Part shown: piece by piece, positions 33,168 through 39,929 of the stretch | Position numbering within the stretch: position 1 is the stretch's first letter | Layout: every line of letters starts with the position of its first letter | Origin: Lepidurus packardi | Taxonomy: Eukaryota > Arthropoda > Branchiopoda > Notostraca > Triopsidae | Assembly (NCBI GenBank): GCA_023053545.1 | Contig: JAKZAN010000355.1 | Coordinates: 19,345-83,344, forward strand | Direction: 5' to 3' | Length of the DNA stretch: 64,000 nt | Translations under genes and position numbers: made by a program | Notes under the pieces: model-generated | Databases searched by the model: none | What the model was told of the DNA's origin: nothing | What the model saw: the letters and a program-made list of their open reading frames with translations, nothing else

Positions 33168-33595
33168 CGTTCTTTCCTTTCGTTGTCCTTCATGAGTGAC
33201 CTCAACAGGAACATGCCTGTCGGGGTGTACCGCTGGTTCTCAAGCGTGACACCGGGCCACAGCTTCATGGCCTCCCGCGTCATCATTTTTCCGATTCCCT
33301 CCCGCTGACGGTCGGGTCGGACCCACAGATTCACAGCGTCGGCAGCTTCCAGCGGATTTTTGCCGTCGTAGTGATTGAGAATGGCGACGAGACTCCCGGT
33401 CTCGTCGCGTAACAGCAGGCAGTTGACAACCGATATGCCTGGGCCGACAAGTTCGGCGGGAACGTCAAAGACCTCATCGCCGGTTTCCGTGTCCACCATG
33501 TGCTGCTCAAGCGCCAGACCCGGCGTACCGCTTTCGGCGTACTGCTTCGCCTGACTCGCCCAGCTAAAGGCGGGCGGGATTAGCTGTACTTTCAC
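33164..33595 (-). CDS. GNAT-like acetyltransferase
   Basis: 143 residues from GTG 33595. The LWVRPDRQREGIGKMMTREA motif is the acetyl-CoA-binding R/QxxGxG/A loop with following helix; preceding strands (ISVVNCLLLRDETGSLVAIL) and the C-terminal TLENQRYTPTGMFLLRSL fit the GNAT fold. Substrate unknown. The palindrome/hairpin at 33629 precedes its leader. Confidence 0.65.
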   Translation of the reverse strand: MKVQLIPPAFSWASQAKQYAESGTPGLALEQHMVDTETGDEVFDVPAELVGPGISVVNCLLLRDETGSLVAILNHYDGKNPLEAADAVNLWVRPDRQREGIGKMMTREAMKLWPGVTLENQRYTPTGMFLLRSLMKDNERKER

Positions 33596-33628
33596 TCCAT
33601 TTCCCTTCTTTGTGCGGACACGACGAAA

Positions 33629-33657
33629 GGCCGGTGTTGCAAAACGCAACACCGGCC
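33629..33657. terminator. palindrome copy extended to a 12-bp stem
   Basis: GGCCGGTGTTGC/GCAACACCGGCC with loop AAAAC, in the gap after the stop at 33664 of one leftward gene and before the leader of the next. Hairpin strength suggests a terminator role as well as protein binding. Confidence 0.6.
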
Positions 33658-33663
33658 CTGTCG

Positions 33664-33807
33664 TCAGACAGACTTCTCCCTGAGCTTGCGCGCCCATTCG
33701 ATATGCTCAGCGGCCATGCGAAGCGCCGCGATCTTTCCGACCCTCCTGGCCCGCAGCAGCCGCGGAACATGAATCCACGGCTCGTTGACGAGCTGATACA
33801 GCCTCAT
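33664..33807 (-). CDS. small basic helical protein
   Basis: 47 residues: MRLYQLVNEPWIHVPRLLRA then RRVGKIAALRMAAEHIEWAR. Strongly basic; one or two helices. AGGA 8 bases before ATG 33807, ATGA overlap with the secreted microprotein. Unknown. Confidence 0.55.
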   Translation of the reverse strand: MRLYQLVNEPWIHVPRLLRARRVGKIAALRMAAEHIEWARKLREKSV

Positions 33808-33932
33808 TCGGCTGATCCTGAGCACTCGTAGTCCCCGACCTGGCACCCGGAATGACCGGGATGGGCCTGCGCCTGCGGAGCGAGGCCGACAGCTGCCAAC
33901 CACGCAGCGACGGCGAGTGTTGCAAAACGCAT
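33804..33932 (-). CDS. secreted microprotein
   Basis: 42 residues with a signal peptide (MRFATLAVAAWLAAVGLAPQ, cleavage after AQA) and a 19-residue mature His/Cys peptide (HPGHSGCQVGDYECSGSAE). The start codon is formed by a GATGC-type copy of the palindrome (33919-33933), so operator and start codon coincide. GGGGG lies 6 bases upstream. Function unknown. Confidence 0.6.
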   Translation of the reverse strand: MRFATLAVAAWLAAVGLAPQAQAHPGHSGCQVGDYECSGSAE

Positions 33933-34225
33933 CACAGTCCCCCTTTCCGTGGGGCCGGGAAGGGTCGGGGTCGACCGTCGGCGGTGGTGCAACGCCCACA
34001 GGTGAGGTCAACGCCCCACTCGCCGTCGCACCGATCACAGGTCTTGAGGTGGATGGGGACGTAACCTCCGGCGACCAGCGATGGATGCACACGTCGTCCG
34101 CCGTTTTTCTCGAGAACTTCAATGACATCGACCCGCCCGAACAACGGGCTGATCTCAGAGTCCGTCATCACCAGGGCGTGCTTGCCGTAGGCGTCGTCGA
34201 AAGTTTTCCGCACACGGCCGGTCAT
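33932..34225 (-). CDS. hypothetical protein with zinc ribbon, long paralogue
   Basis: 97 residues: TFDDAYGKHALVMTDSEISP core shared with the 53-residue gene at 33006, plus a C-terminal ribbon CDRCDGEW...CGRC. TGATG overlap downstream, ATGA upstream. Unknown function. Confidence 0.65.
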   Translation of the reverse strand: MTGRVRKTFDDAYGKHALVMTDSEISPLFGRVDVIEVLEKNGGRRVHPSLVAGGYVPIHLKTCDRCDGEWGVDLTCGRCTTADGRPRPFPAPRKGGL

Positions 34226-34365
34226 CGGGCATCCTTCCTATTCTGAGCGCGGGCCAGCAGCCACGCCAATGCCCCATCGACATGGCAAGAGCAAGCGCAG
34301 CCGTAGTGATCGTCCTGAGAGTCAGGGCAGTTCTTGTGATCGCCGCTCACGCAGAAGCCGGTCAT
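34222..34365 (-). CDS. Cys/His-rich microprotein
   Basis: 47 residues: MTGFCVSGDHKNCPDSQDDH then YGCACSCH, then a helix. Metal-binding pattern. Overlaps both neighbours by start/stop sharing. Unknown function. Confidence 0.6.
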   Translation of the reverse strand: MTGFCVSGDHKNCPDSQDDHYGCACSCHVDGALAWLLARAQNRKDAR

Positions 34366-34694
34366 CAGGCATCCTTCCCGTCGTAGCGAGTCGCCACCCG
34401 GCAGTCGGACTGCATTTCACTTCCGGTGACAGCGTTGCCCTTGTAGTCGTGGTCGAGCGTCACGTCGAACCACAACTGCCACCGCTGCTCCGGCTCATGC
34501 CAGTCGTAGGTGGCGCGAGACAGGTCGATCGTGCCGCGGTCGAGGTTGTTGGTGAACACACGCAACCCTTGCACGATCTGCACGCCGTCGGTGGTGAACA
34601 CCTGATCGCCGACGGTGTACTCGCGACGGCCATACTCGCCGACGCGAGGCTCGAAACGAGCCGGATACCTCGTTGAGGCAGGAACATTCTTCAC
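34365..34694 (-). CDS. hypothetical protein
   Basis: 109 residues from GTG 34694 (AAGGAG 8 bases upstream). Beta-rich: YGRREYTVGDQVFTTDGVQI VQGLRVF; TYDWHEPEQRWQLWFDVTLD. No recognised family. Coupled by GTGA to the preceding zinc-finger gene. Confidence 0.6.
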   Translation of the reverse strand: MKNVPASTRYPARFEPRVGEYGRREYTVGDQVFTTDGVQIVQGLRVFTNNLDRGTIDLSRATYDWHEPEQRWQLWFDVTLDHDYKGNAVTGSEMQSDCRVATRYDGKDA

Positions 34695-34822
34695 TTGATC
34701 TTCTCCTTCTGTTCGGTGTTGCGATTTGCAACATGCCAGTCGTCATTGCACGAATGGCGGTGGTTCTTCGTTTCGCTGCAGATGGGGCAACGCGGCCACT
34801 GCTGTCCGGCGGCGCTCACCAT
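34691..34822 (-). CDS. zinc-finger microprotein
   Basis: 43 residues from ATG 34822 (or GTG 34819). WPRCPICSETKNHRHSCNDD gives a CxxC...HxxxC site. The palindrome at 34718 is translated as VANRN. Unknown function. Confidence 0.55.
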   Translation of the reverse strand: MVSAAGQQWPRCPICSETKNHRHSCNDDWHVANRNTEQKEKIK

Positions 34823-35007
34823 TGCACCTGCGCTTTGCACAGAGCGCACCCGCTAGACCCGCTGCCGAGCCACAACTGGTGAGTCCCGGCCTTCGGGTCG
34901 AGCCGGTGCCGTCCCCGGTAGTCTCCGGGATCGCGGGTCACCGCATCCCAGAATCCGTCAATCTTGGCGCACTGGGCGTGCCGATTGTTCAGCATGTTCA
35001 TCTTCAT
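34816..35007 (-). CDS. small Cys/His protein
   Basis: 63 residues: MLNNRHAQCAKIDGFWDAVT ... HQLWLGSGSSGCALCKAQVQW. A His/Cys pair at each end could bind one metal. ATGA overlaps. Function unknown. Confidence 0.6.
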   Translation of the reverse strand: MKMNMLNNRHAQCAKIDGFWDAVTRDPGDYRGRHRLDPKAGTHQLWLGSGSSGCALCKAQVQW

Positions 35008-35318
35008 GAATCCACCGCGAATCCACCGATTTCGACTAGGCGCATGAGCCGCTTGATCGGCACGGCGTGCTCCATGCCGGTGACGCTGGTGATGCGGAGG
35101 TACGCATCGCGCACGTCCTGATCGCTTCCGATGAACCCGAAATTGTCCAGCCCCTGCACGATGTGCCGTGCAGTGCCCTCATGGATGGTGTAGCCGTCAC
35201 TGTCCAGCCACCGCACCTTGGCGCTGCGTGAAGCAGCGTCGGTGATGACATACAGCTGATGGATCTGCGGGACGGTGACGATGGGCGTTGCATTTTGCAA
35301 CACTTCGTTATTACTCAC
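35004..35318 (-). CDS. hypothetical protein
   Basis: 104 residues from GTG 35318, overlapping the upstream TGA. The palindrome at 35287 encodes part of its N-terminus (VLQNATP). Includes HQLYVITDAASRSAKVRWLD and VPIKRLMRLVEIGG. Unknown. Confidence 0.6.
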   Translation of the reverse strand: MSNNEVLQNATPIVTVPQIHQLYVITDAASRSAKVRWLDSDGYTIHEGTARHIVQGLDNFGFIGSDQDVRDAYLRITSVTGMEHAVPIKRLMRLVEIGGFAVDS

Positions 35319-35635
35319 TTGATGACCCCTTCCTCGGGTATGGTCGCCAACTCGGTTCCGTTGGCGCTGGATTTGTACAACTTCATGGCCTGAGCGCGAA
35401 TCGTCATCGCGTCAGAGACAGCCTCACGGTGAGCGCGGGCCTGCGTCGGGCGATCGGGCTGCTTGAACTCGATCACCCGACGAGTGGAACGCCGCACCAT
35501 TGGACGCACGCCCCGCTCTACCTTCTCCAGAGCGTCGAGCAGGCCGGCGTGGGTGTCGTGCCGGGAGCGCAGAACCCAGTGGTGGTCTCGCCAGACGTAC
35601 AGGTCGAGGCACGGGATCGTGCGCGAAACGGTCAC
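35315..35635 (-). CDS. hypothetical basic protein
   Basis: 106 residues from GTG 35635. IPCLDLYVWRDHHWVLRSRH, then a helical basic middle (ALEKVERGVRPMVRRSTRRV). GTGA coupling both ways. Unknown. Confidence 0.6.
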   Translation of the reverse strand: MTVSRTIPCLDLYVWRDHHWVLRSRHDTHAGLLDALEKVERGVRPMVRRSTRRVIEFKQPDRPTQARAHREAVSDAMTIRAQAMKLYKSSANGTELATIPEEGVIK

Positions 35636-35817
35636 CGGGACACCCCGCAGATGAGGTTACCCATCGAGGCGCAGTCCCAGCAGGGCTGATCCTCCATGCA
35701 CGCCACGCTGTAGTCGGGCACCAGTTCGTCGCTGAGCATCTGGGCGATGAACACGCCGAACACGGTGATGAAGCCCATCACCACGACGGTGGCGAGATTG
35801 ACCATCGCGGCCCTCAT
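35632..35817 (-). CDS. single-pass membrane protein with Cys-rich tail
   Basis: 61 residues from ATG 35817. One membrane helix (NLATVVVMGFITVFGVFIAQ) and a C-terminal ACMEDQPCWDCASMGNLICG with four Cys. The upstream extension of this frame is a shadow. Unknown function. Confidence 0.6.
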   Translation of the reverse strand: MRAAMVNLATVVVMGFITVFGVFIAQMLSDELVPDYSVACMEDQPCWDCASMGNLICGVSR

Positions 35818-36161
35818 GAGTCGCCTGCCAGGGCATTCTCGTAGCCGTCCATGTCCGACACGTCGGAGTCGTAGTTCGACATGTTCGACCGCCAGTTGCG
35901 GTTCAGCCGCTGCCCGGTCGCCGAGTAGCAGGCTCCGCACTTGTCGCAGTCGGTTTCCCGGCTGCTGCTCTGAACCGTCGTGCCGCAGTTTCCGCACGGC
36001 CACTCGCGGTGGGTGTGAACCTTGGCGTACTTACCGGCGGAGCGGGCCTCGTTGCAGACGCGGTACGCCTCGTCGTCGTCGGGGGTGTTGACGAGGTTGT
36101 TGCCCTCGCCGTCCCAGACGTGGTAGGTGATGGTGATTTTGTTGTCGATTGCCTTGCTCAT
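35814..36161 (-). CDS. zinc-ribbon protein
   Basis: 115 residues. Beta-rich N-terminus (NKITITYHVWDGEGNNLVNT), ribbon CGNCGTTVQSSSRETDCDKC in the middle, acidic C-terminus. ATGA coupling. Function unknown. Confidence 0.65.
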   Translation of the reverse strand: MSKAIDNKITITYHVWDGEGNNLVNTPDDDEAYRVCNEARSAGKYAKVHTHREWPCGNCGTTVQSSSRETDCDKCGACYSATGQRLNRNWRSNMSNYDSDVSDMDGYENALAGDS

Positions 36162-36352
36162 CTGTTTTTTCCCTTCTCAGTGGGTGATGCGATTTGCAAC
36201 ACCATTGCGTGCGGATTGAAGTAGGACGGGTGGGCGAACTCAGAGATCGACGTCCACCCGTAGACATCGGCGGGGCGATACCACGTCACGCCGTTGCTGT
36301 CGGTGCGCGCCGGATACATCAGATCGACGCGCTCGACGGGAACGTGCTTCAT
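36158..36352 (-). CDS. small hypothetical protein
   Basis: 64 residues: VERVDLMYPARTDSNGVTWY RPADVYGWTSISEFAHPSYF. The palindrome at 36186 encodes VLQIASP near the C-terminus. ATGA overlap with the zinc-ribbon gene. Confidence 0.6.
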   Translation of the reverse strand: MKHVPVERVDLMYPARTDSNGVTWYRPADVYGWTSISEFAHPSYFNPHAMVLQIASPTEKGKNR

Positions 36353-36576
36353 GATGCCGGTGTTGCGTTATGCAACATGCCGTAGTAGTCGCCGTCGACG
36401 GGGAACTCGCGCAGCACGGCGGCAGCTTCGGCCACCGTGATTTTTCCGATGGACGTGTACCACTGCACCTGCCCTTCGGCCAGCGAGCGGGCGCGACCGC
36501 AGCCGCGCCGCGACATGTGCCGCACCTTGGCGGCGAGCGCGTCCACGACGTTGTGACGCACAGCTGAGGCGGTCAC
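36349..36576 (-). CDS. small helical protein
   Basis: 75 residues from GTG 36576: VRHNVVDALAAKVRHMSRRG then GKITVAEAAAVLREFPVDGD. The palindrome at 36362 is translated at its end (MLHNATP). Unknown function. Confidence 0.6.
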   Translation of the reverse strand: MTASAVRHNVVDALAAKVRHMSRRGCGRARSLAEGQVQWYTSIGKITVAEAAAVLREFPVDGDYYGMLHNATPAS

Positions 36577-36863
36577 AGCGCGGACATTCCGCGTGCGACG
36601 CGATCGGCATTGAGCGCGTCGATGCGAAGTTCGTTGGCGCGGCGACGATCGGCCACGGCTCCCTGGATCAGGCGGATTGCGCGATCCAGGAACTCGTCGG
36701 TGATGTGGGTGTCACCGGCACGCAACGCGGCCAAGCCGTCGATCAGCAGGTGACCGACGGCGTGATCGGCGGCGCGAACGACCTTGACCGTCGCGGCGTC
36801 GAACGCATCCTCAGCCGCGGTCAGGGCTTGCTCGGTAGGGGTGATGTAGCAGCTATCGCACAT
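36573..36863 (-). CDS. small helical protein
   Basis: 96 residues from ATG 36863, behind AGAGGCACAGCA, a leader shared with genes at 39142 and 39629. CDSCYITPTEQALTAAEDAF then long helices. First gene downstream of P3 with the palindrome at 36895 in its leader. Unknown function. Confidence 0.65.
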   Translation of the reverse strand: MCDSCYITPTEQALTAAEDAFDAATVKVVRAADHAVGHLLIDGLAALRAGDTHITDEFLDRAIRLIQGAVADRRRANELRIDALNADRVARGMSAL

Positions 36864-36948
36864 TGCTGTGCCTCTCTGTTTCGTGGGGGAGGGTGATGCG
36901 ATTTGCAACACCCGAAATCGGAGGCCCATCTCTGACCTCCTATATACA

Positions 36949-36977
36949 ATAATACCAGGTCAAGGCCATTTTGTCAA
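36949..36977 (-). promoter_or_regulatory. SigA-type promoter P3
   Basis: Minus-strand TTGACA (36977-36972), 17-base spacer, TATTAT (36954-36949). Spacer nearly identical to that of P2. Transcribes the 36.8-30.3 kb block. Confidence 0.88.
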
Positions 36978-37042
36978 GGGGGTCAATAATGCTGAACAGG
37001 CCTTTTGCCGGCTCGAACGCCTGGGCGAACACCTGAACGAAA

Positions 37043-37081
37043 AAAGGGCGAGGCATTGCAAAATGCAACACCCCGCCCTTT
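37043..37081 (-). terminator. rho-independent terminator with embedded palindrome copy
   Basis: On the minus strand AAAGGGCG...CGCCCTTT encloses the palindrome core at 37055-37069 and runs into T6. Ends the transcript carrying the 37088-37581 genes, just before P3. Confidence 0.8.
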
Positions 37082-37087
37082 CCCGGC

Positions 37088-37387
37088 TTAATCCACGCCC
37101 AGACCTGGAATCGTGGCCTCGCGCTGATGATCGCCGCGCAGACAACTGCGCGAGTACATGCGGTAATCCCAGTCCCGCTTCTTCGGCGGGCACGAGCACG
37201 CATTGGGCGGGTACGCCTCCCAGTCCTGGATATTGGCGATCAGCCGACGCTCCGACTCTGCCGCTCGATCCAACAGCACCTTTTCCAGCACAGGCGACGG
37301 GCGCGTCATGGACTCCAACTTGTCGATGCGCTCCGCCGTGTGCTCCCACAACAACTCCAAAACGCGATCCAACTTCGGGCCGCTCAC
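37088..37387 (-). CDS. hypothetical protein with CxC
   Basis: 99 residues from GTG 37387. LDRVLELLWEHTAERIDKLE helices, then ACSCPPKKRDWDYRMYSRSC. GTGA overlap with the upstream gene; its stop is just before a terminator. Unknown function. Confidence 0.6.
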   Translation of the reverse strand: MSGPKLDRVLELLWEHTAERIDKLESMTRPSPVLEKVLLDRAAESERRLIANIQDWEAYPPNACSCPPKKRDWDYRMYSRSCLRGDHQREATIPGLGVD

Positions 37388-37581
37388 AGCCGCACCACGT
37401 TCTCGGGCGCGAACTGGCGGGTATCGCCGGAACGATCCAGCGTGACATGGACGTAACGCCGGCCCAGCTTCGCCACCATGCCGAACCTGTCCCCGCGCAT
37501 CGCACGATCCGTGGCGGGATGCAACTTCACCCGGTCACCGACCGTGAACTGCTCAAGCAGCAAATCCGTTTGTCCGGACAT
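37384..37581 (-). CDS. KOW/SH3-like small protein
   Basis: 65 residues from ATG 37581: FTVGDRVKLHPATDRAMRGD then RFGMVAKLGRRYVHVTLDRS. The GDRVxL...GxVxxxxxxxVxV pattern is SH3/KOW-like. Function unknown. Confidence 0.65.
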   Translation of the reverse strand: MSGQTDLLLEQFTVGDRVKLHPATDRAMRGDRFGMVAKLGRRYVHVTLDRSGDTRQFAPENVVRL

Positions 37582-37637
37582 GTCTGCCCCTCTCTGATCT
37601 CCCTTGCCCCACGGCGGGATTGCTGTGGGGAGGCGAC

Positions 37638-37674
37638 GAGGGCCGGGTGTTGCATTCCGCATCACCCGGCCCTC
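37638..37674 (-). terminator. hairpin formed around a palindrome copy
   Basis: 13-bp outer arms CGAGGGCCGGGTG/CACCCGGCCCTCG flank the core at 37649-37663. It lies between the stop at 37692 and the next leader; probable terminator. Confidence 0.65.
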
Positions 37675-37691
37675 GCTGTCTTAGAAGATCG

Positions 37692-37865
37692 CTAACGGTC
37701 AGCGATTGCCCAGTCCAGGGCATTAACGAACACCCAGACGAGCAGCGGCACCAGCGCGATGAACAGCGCGCCGTGCCAGATCACTGCCAGGTTCGCGAGG
37801 ATCACGAACCCGACGAACAGGAACGCGAGCGCGGCGGCAATGCGAGCCACCTTCCCCCGGTTCAC
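37692..37865 (-). CDS. two-helix membrane protein
   Basis: 57 residues from GTG 37865, overlapping the upstream stop (GTGA). VARIAAALAFLFVGFVILAN and HGALFIALVPLLVWVFVNAL are membrane helices. Unknown; a small inner-membrane protein possibly affecting host physiology or superinfection. Confidence 0.6.
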   Translation of the reverse strand: MNRGKVARIAAALAFLFVGFVILANLAVIWHGALFIALVPLLVWVFVNALDWAIADR

Positions 37866-37933
37866 TTGAACGCCCCGATGACCAGCAGGATCATCGCCCA
37901 GACCAGCAGCACCTGAGTTACGAACGCCCACAT
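37862..37933 (-). CDS. 23-residue membrane peptide
   Basis: ATG 37933 overlaps the upstream TGA (TGATG). Product MWAFVTQVLLVWAMILLVIG + AFK, a single membrane helix, coupled to the next membrane gene. Confidence 0.5.
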   Translation of the reverse strand: MWAFVTQVLLVWAMILLVIGAFK

Positions 37934-38247
37934 CAGAGCACCGCCTCGTCGTCGTAGGCGAACTTCTTGCCCGTGCGGGTGTCCAGGTACTCGCCGGACT
38001 CCGGGCAGATGCGCCACGGCTGCAACGCCGGGAAGCTGGCGCGGCACGTCCCGCAGACCAGCAGATCGCCGAACCGGGTCTGCGCTTCGACGGTGTGGCA
38101 CTTCTCGCACGGGCCCATGCCCGCACGATCCCACTCCGGCGTGGGGTCGACCGGGCAGACGGGCGTGTAGTCCACGATGATCCCCGCCCGCACCTGCTTG
38201 GTGTGACTCTGCCGCGCACGGCGGCGGTGGCTAGTCCTATCGGACAT
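37933..38247 (-). CDS. zinc-ribbon protein
   Basis: 104 residues from ATG 38247. Basic N-terminus (SDRTSHRRRARQSHTKQVRA), ribbon GPCEKCHTVEAQTRFGDLLV CGTCRA, then an aromatic region. Possible nucleic-acid binding. Its leader carries a CCCCACGGC/GCCGTGGGG hairpin and the palindrome at 38316. Confidence 0.65.
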   Translation of the reverse strand: MSDRTSHRRRARQSHTKQVRAGIIVDYTPVCPVDPTPEWDRAGMGPCEKCHTVEAQTRFGDLLVCGTCRASFPALQPWRICPESGEYLDTRTGKKFAYDDEAVL

Positions 38248-38273
38248 GACCGTTTCCTCTCTGTTCTCCCTTA

Positions 38274-38330
38274 CCCCACGGCGGAATTGCCGTGGGGCGG
38301 CAGCGTGGGCAGGGTGTTGCATTTCGCACC
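38274..38330 (-). promoter_or_regulatory. structured 5' leader: hairpin plus palindrome copy
   Basis: Hairpin CCCCACGGC/GCCGTGGGG (38274-38297) next to the palindrome core 38316-38330. The same arrangement occurs before the HTH gene (39169-39224) and in degenerate form at ~37605-37663, so it is a repeated leader module. Confidence 0.6.
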
Positions 38331-38344
38331 ACCCTGCCCCGCTG

Positions 38345-38425
38345 TCAGCGGGACATTGACTCCATGATCGCTACTATGGCGATGCCGATCATCACGCCGG
38401 TCGTCACGGCGGGAACCCAGCTCAT
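38345..38425 (-). CDS. 26-residue membrane peptide
   Basis: ATG 38425 overlaps the upstream stop (ATGA). MSWVPAVTTGVMIGIAIVAI then MESMSR: one membrane helix. Tentative because of size. Confidence 0.45.
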   Translation of the reverse strand: MSWVPAVTTGVMIGIAIVAIMESMSR

Positions 38426-38577
38426 CGGCGATAGTGAGCGTTCAAGGCCAGATGAGCCGACGCGATACTTGTCGGCTCAGTGGCAATTCCGCAGTCGTCA
38501 CACTTCCCGACGTAACGCACGTCGGGAGCCACACCGCGGATCAGCGCGATGCGGCCGGAATCCTTGCTGCACTTCAT
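38422..38577 (-). CDS. small Cys-containing protein
   Basis: 51 residues: MKCSKDSGRIALIRGVAPDV RYVGKCDDCGIATEPTS. Metal site C...CxxC. Coupled both sides by ATGA. Unknown function. Confidence 0.6.
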   Translation of the reverse strand: MKCSKDSGRIALIRGVAPDVRYVGKCDDCGIATEPTSIASAHLALNAHYRR

Positions 38578-38795
38578 GACGAGACCTCCGCCCGCTGGCG
38601 CAGAATCTCTGCGGCGTTCCGCTTCAGCATCCGGCTGTACGCGCCCGGTGCCGCCTCATGCAACTCGGCGGTCAGCTCGGCCAGCAGTGCCTCGGCGCGT
38701 GCAATGATGGCACGCTGCGTGGCGATCTGACTGAGCAGCGACCGCTGACGGCGATCCACCGACGCTTGCACGGCGGCGATGCTGCCGGGCTTCAT
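38574..38795 (-). CDS. small coiled-coil protein
   Basis: 73 residues, almost wholly helical: SVDRRQRSLLSQIATQRAII ARAEALLAELTAELHEA. ATG 38795 shares ATGA with the XRE regulator gene upstream. Possibly a partner of that regulator. Confidence 0.65.
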   Translation of the reverse strand: MKPGSIAAVQASVDRRQRSLLSQIATQRAIIARAEALLAELTAELHEAAPGAYSRMLKRNAAEILRQRAEVSS

Positions 38796-39142
38796 TTGCT
38801 GGCACCTGTGTTGCGAATCGCATCACCCTTCCAGCAGTCGCATCCCATGCCGGCGAGACGTCGAGAGCACCAACCGCCCGGGCACTCGACGGGGAAGTCC
38901 TCGCCGATCTCCATAGCGCGTTGCAGCAGGCTTATCGACACGCAGGCCAGCGCAGCGGCGATAGCGTCGAGCGTCGGGAAGCTCGGCCACTTTTTGCCGT
39001 TCTCGATCTCAGCCAGGAACGGGTAGCTGATCCCGGCGGCGGCGGCGAGTTCCTTCCGCTTCATGCCCTGCTCCAATCGGGTGCAGGCGATAGCGCGGCC
39101 CAGATAGACCGCGTTAGGGTTTACAGCTTTTTTCTCGGACAT
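38792..39142 (-). CDS. XRE-family transcription regulator
   Basis: 116 residues from ATG 39142. Canonical HTH: LGRAIACTRLEQGMKRKELA AAAGISYPFLAEIENGKKWP, followed by LDAIAAALACVS and a Cys-rich tail (CPGGWCSRRLAGMGCDCW). A repressor-type protein; Cys cluster could bind metal. Longer frame upstream is noncoding leader. A palindrome (38810) lies within its 3' end. Confidence 0.8.
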   Translation of the reverse strand: MSEKKAVNPNAVYLGRAIACTRLEQGMKRKELAAAAGISYPFLAEIENGKKWPSFPTLDAIAAALACVSISLLQRAMEIGEDFPVECPGGWCSRRLAGMGCDCWKGDAIRNTGASK

Positions 39143-39168
39143 TGCTGTCCCTCTCTCTGTTTCCCTTA

Positions 39169-39224
39169 CCCCACGGAAGGATTGCCGTGGGGCGGCGGAA
39201 CGGCAGGGTGCTGCGAAATGCAAC
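39169..39224 (-). promoter_or_regulatory. structured 5' leader: hairpin plus palindrome copy
   Basis: Hairpin CCCCACGG/CCGTGGGG (39169-39192) followed by the palindrome variant at 39210-39224. Same module as at 38274-38330. Confidence 0.6.
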
Positions 39225-39252
39225 ACCCTGCCGCCCCGTCTGCGGGGGAGAG

Positions 39253-39387
39253 TTACTTGACCAGACCCAACGGGCAGTCGGTCATCGTGTACGCGCAGCG
39301 GTCGTCGCTGTCGTCCATCGGCTGATTCGCCGGTGTGCAGGCGCTCAGTGCTAGCGCGGCCAGCAGCGCGGCCAGTGCCGCCTTCAC
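39253..39387 (-). CDS. small lipoprotein
   Basis: 44 residues from GTG 39387 (GTGA overlap). VKAALAALLAALALSAC is a lipoprotein signal with lipobox ALSAC; the mature part has two more Cys (DDRCAYTMTDCPLG). Membrane-anchored on the outer face. Small phage lipoproteins often block superinfection; not shown here. Confidence 0.6.
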   Translation of the reverse strand: MKAALAALLAALALSACTPANQPMDDSDDRCAYTMTDCPLGLVK

Positions 39388-39629
39388 TTGACCAGAGCCT
39401 TGAGTTCGGCCTTGATCCGGCGGGCGTCGTCGCCGCGCCACGATCCCGCGTTGGACAGGAAGTACAGCACGATCGACGAGGCATCCTCGTAGCCGTAGCG
39501 GTCGGTGATGCTCGACAGACCGCGCATGGCCGAGAGATACGGCTTGGCCGCGTAGTTGACGTTCGGCCACGTCCGCGAGATTTCCGCGGCGATGGTGCTG
39601 AGCGGTCGGACTGTTTTTTGATCGGACAT
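39384..39629 (-). CDS. hypothetical protein
   Basis: 81 residues from ATG 39629 behind GAGAGGGACAGCA. IAAEISRTWPNVNYAAKPYL then YGYEDASSIVLYFLSNAGSW, helical. First gene behind P4 and its unusual repeat-rich leader; sense translation of that leader is probably not coding. Confidence 0.65.
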   Translation of the reverse strand: MSDQKTVRPLSTIAAEISRTWPNVNYAAKPYLSAMRGLSSITDRYGYEDASSIVLYFLSNAGSWRGDDARRIKAELKALVK

Positions 39630-39671
39630 TGCTGTCCCTCTCTTTTTTCGTGGGGTGATGCGATTTGCAAC

Positions 39672-39785
39672 ACCCTGGATTTTTCCGGCGCGGAGATTTT
39701 CCGGCAGGATTTTTTCCGGCGCGGAAATTTTTCCGGCAGGATTTTTCCCGGCAAATAATTTTTTGCGGGGAAGATTTTTTCGGCC
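39672..39785 (-). repeat. imperfect direct repeats in the P4 5' leader
   Basis: Five or six copies of a GCCGGAAAAAxxT-type unit (minus strand), about 15-20 bases apart and alternating GCGCCGGA and CTGCCGGA. Transcribed from P4 ahead of the gene at 39629. Oligo-A tracts in phase with the helical repeat could bend DNA or bind RNA. Confidence 0.65.
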
Positions 39786-39806
39786 CATCTCTGACCTACT
39801 ACTACT

Positions 39807-39835
39807 ACTCTACCATAGACAGCCCAAAATGTCAA
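39807..39835 (-). promoter_or_regulatory. SigA-type promoter P4
   Basis: Minus-strand TTGACA (39835-39830), 17-base spacer, TAGAGT (39812-39807). Spacer ends CTATGG as in P1. Confidence 0.82.
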
Positions 39836-39894
39836 TAGGGTCACAAGTCAATCAGTGCAGGTCAGGCCGGGTTCGATGCCCCGAAACGCAAAAA

Positions 39895-39929
39895 GGGCCG
39901 AGGCATTGCGAAATGCAACACCCCGGCCC
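39895..39929 (-). terminator. rho-independent terminator with embedded palindrome copy
   Basis: GGGCCG...CGGCCC arms around the core at 39905-39919, followed by T5 on the minus strand. Separates the gene at 39989-40150 from P4. Confidence 0.72.

Noticed and set aside
38792-39844. A 350-residue protein spanning the P4 leader
   Set aside because: Only the last 116 residues (XRE) have a ribosome site and family match; the rest crosses a promoter, terminator-like leader and other genes.
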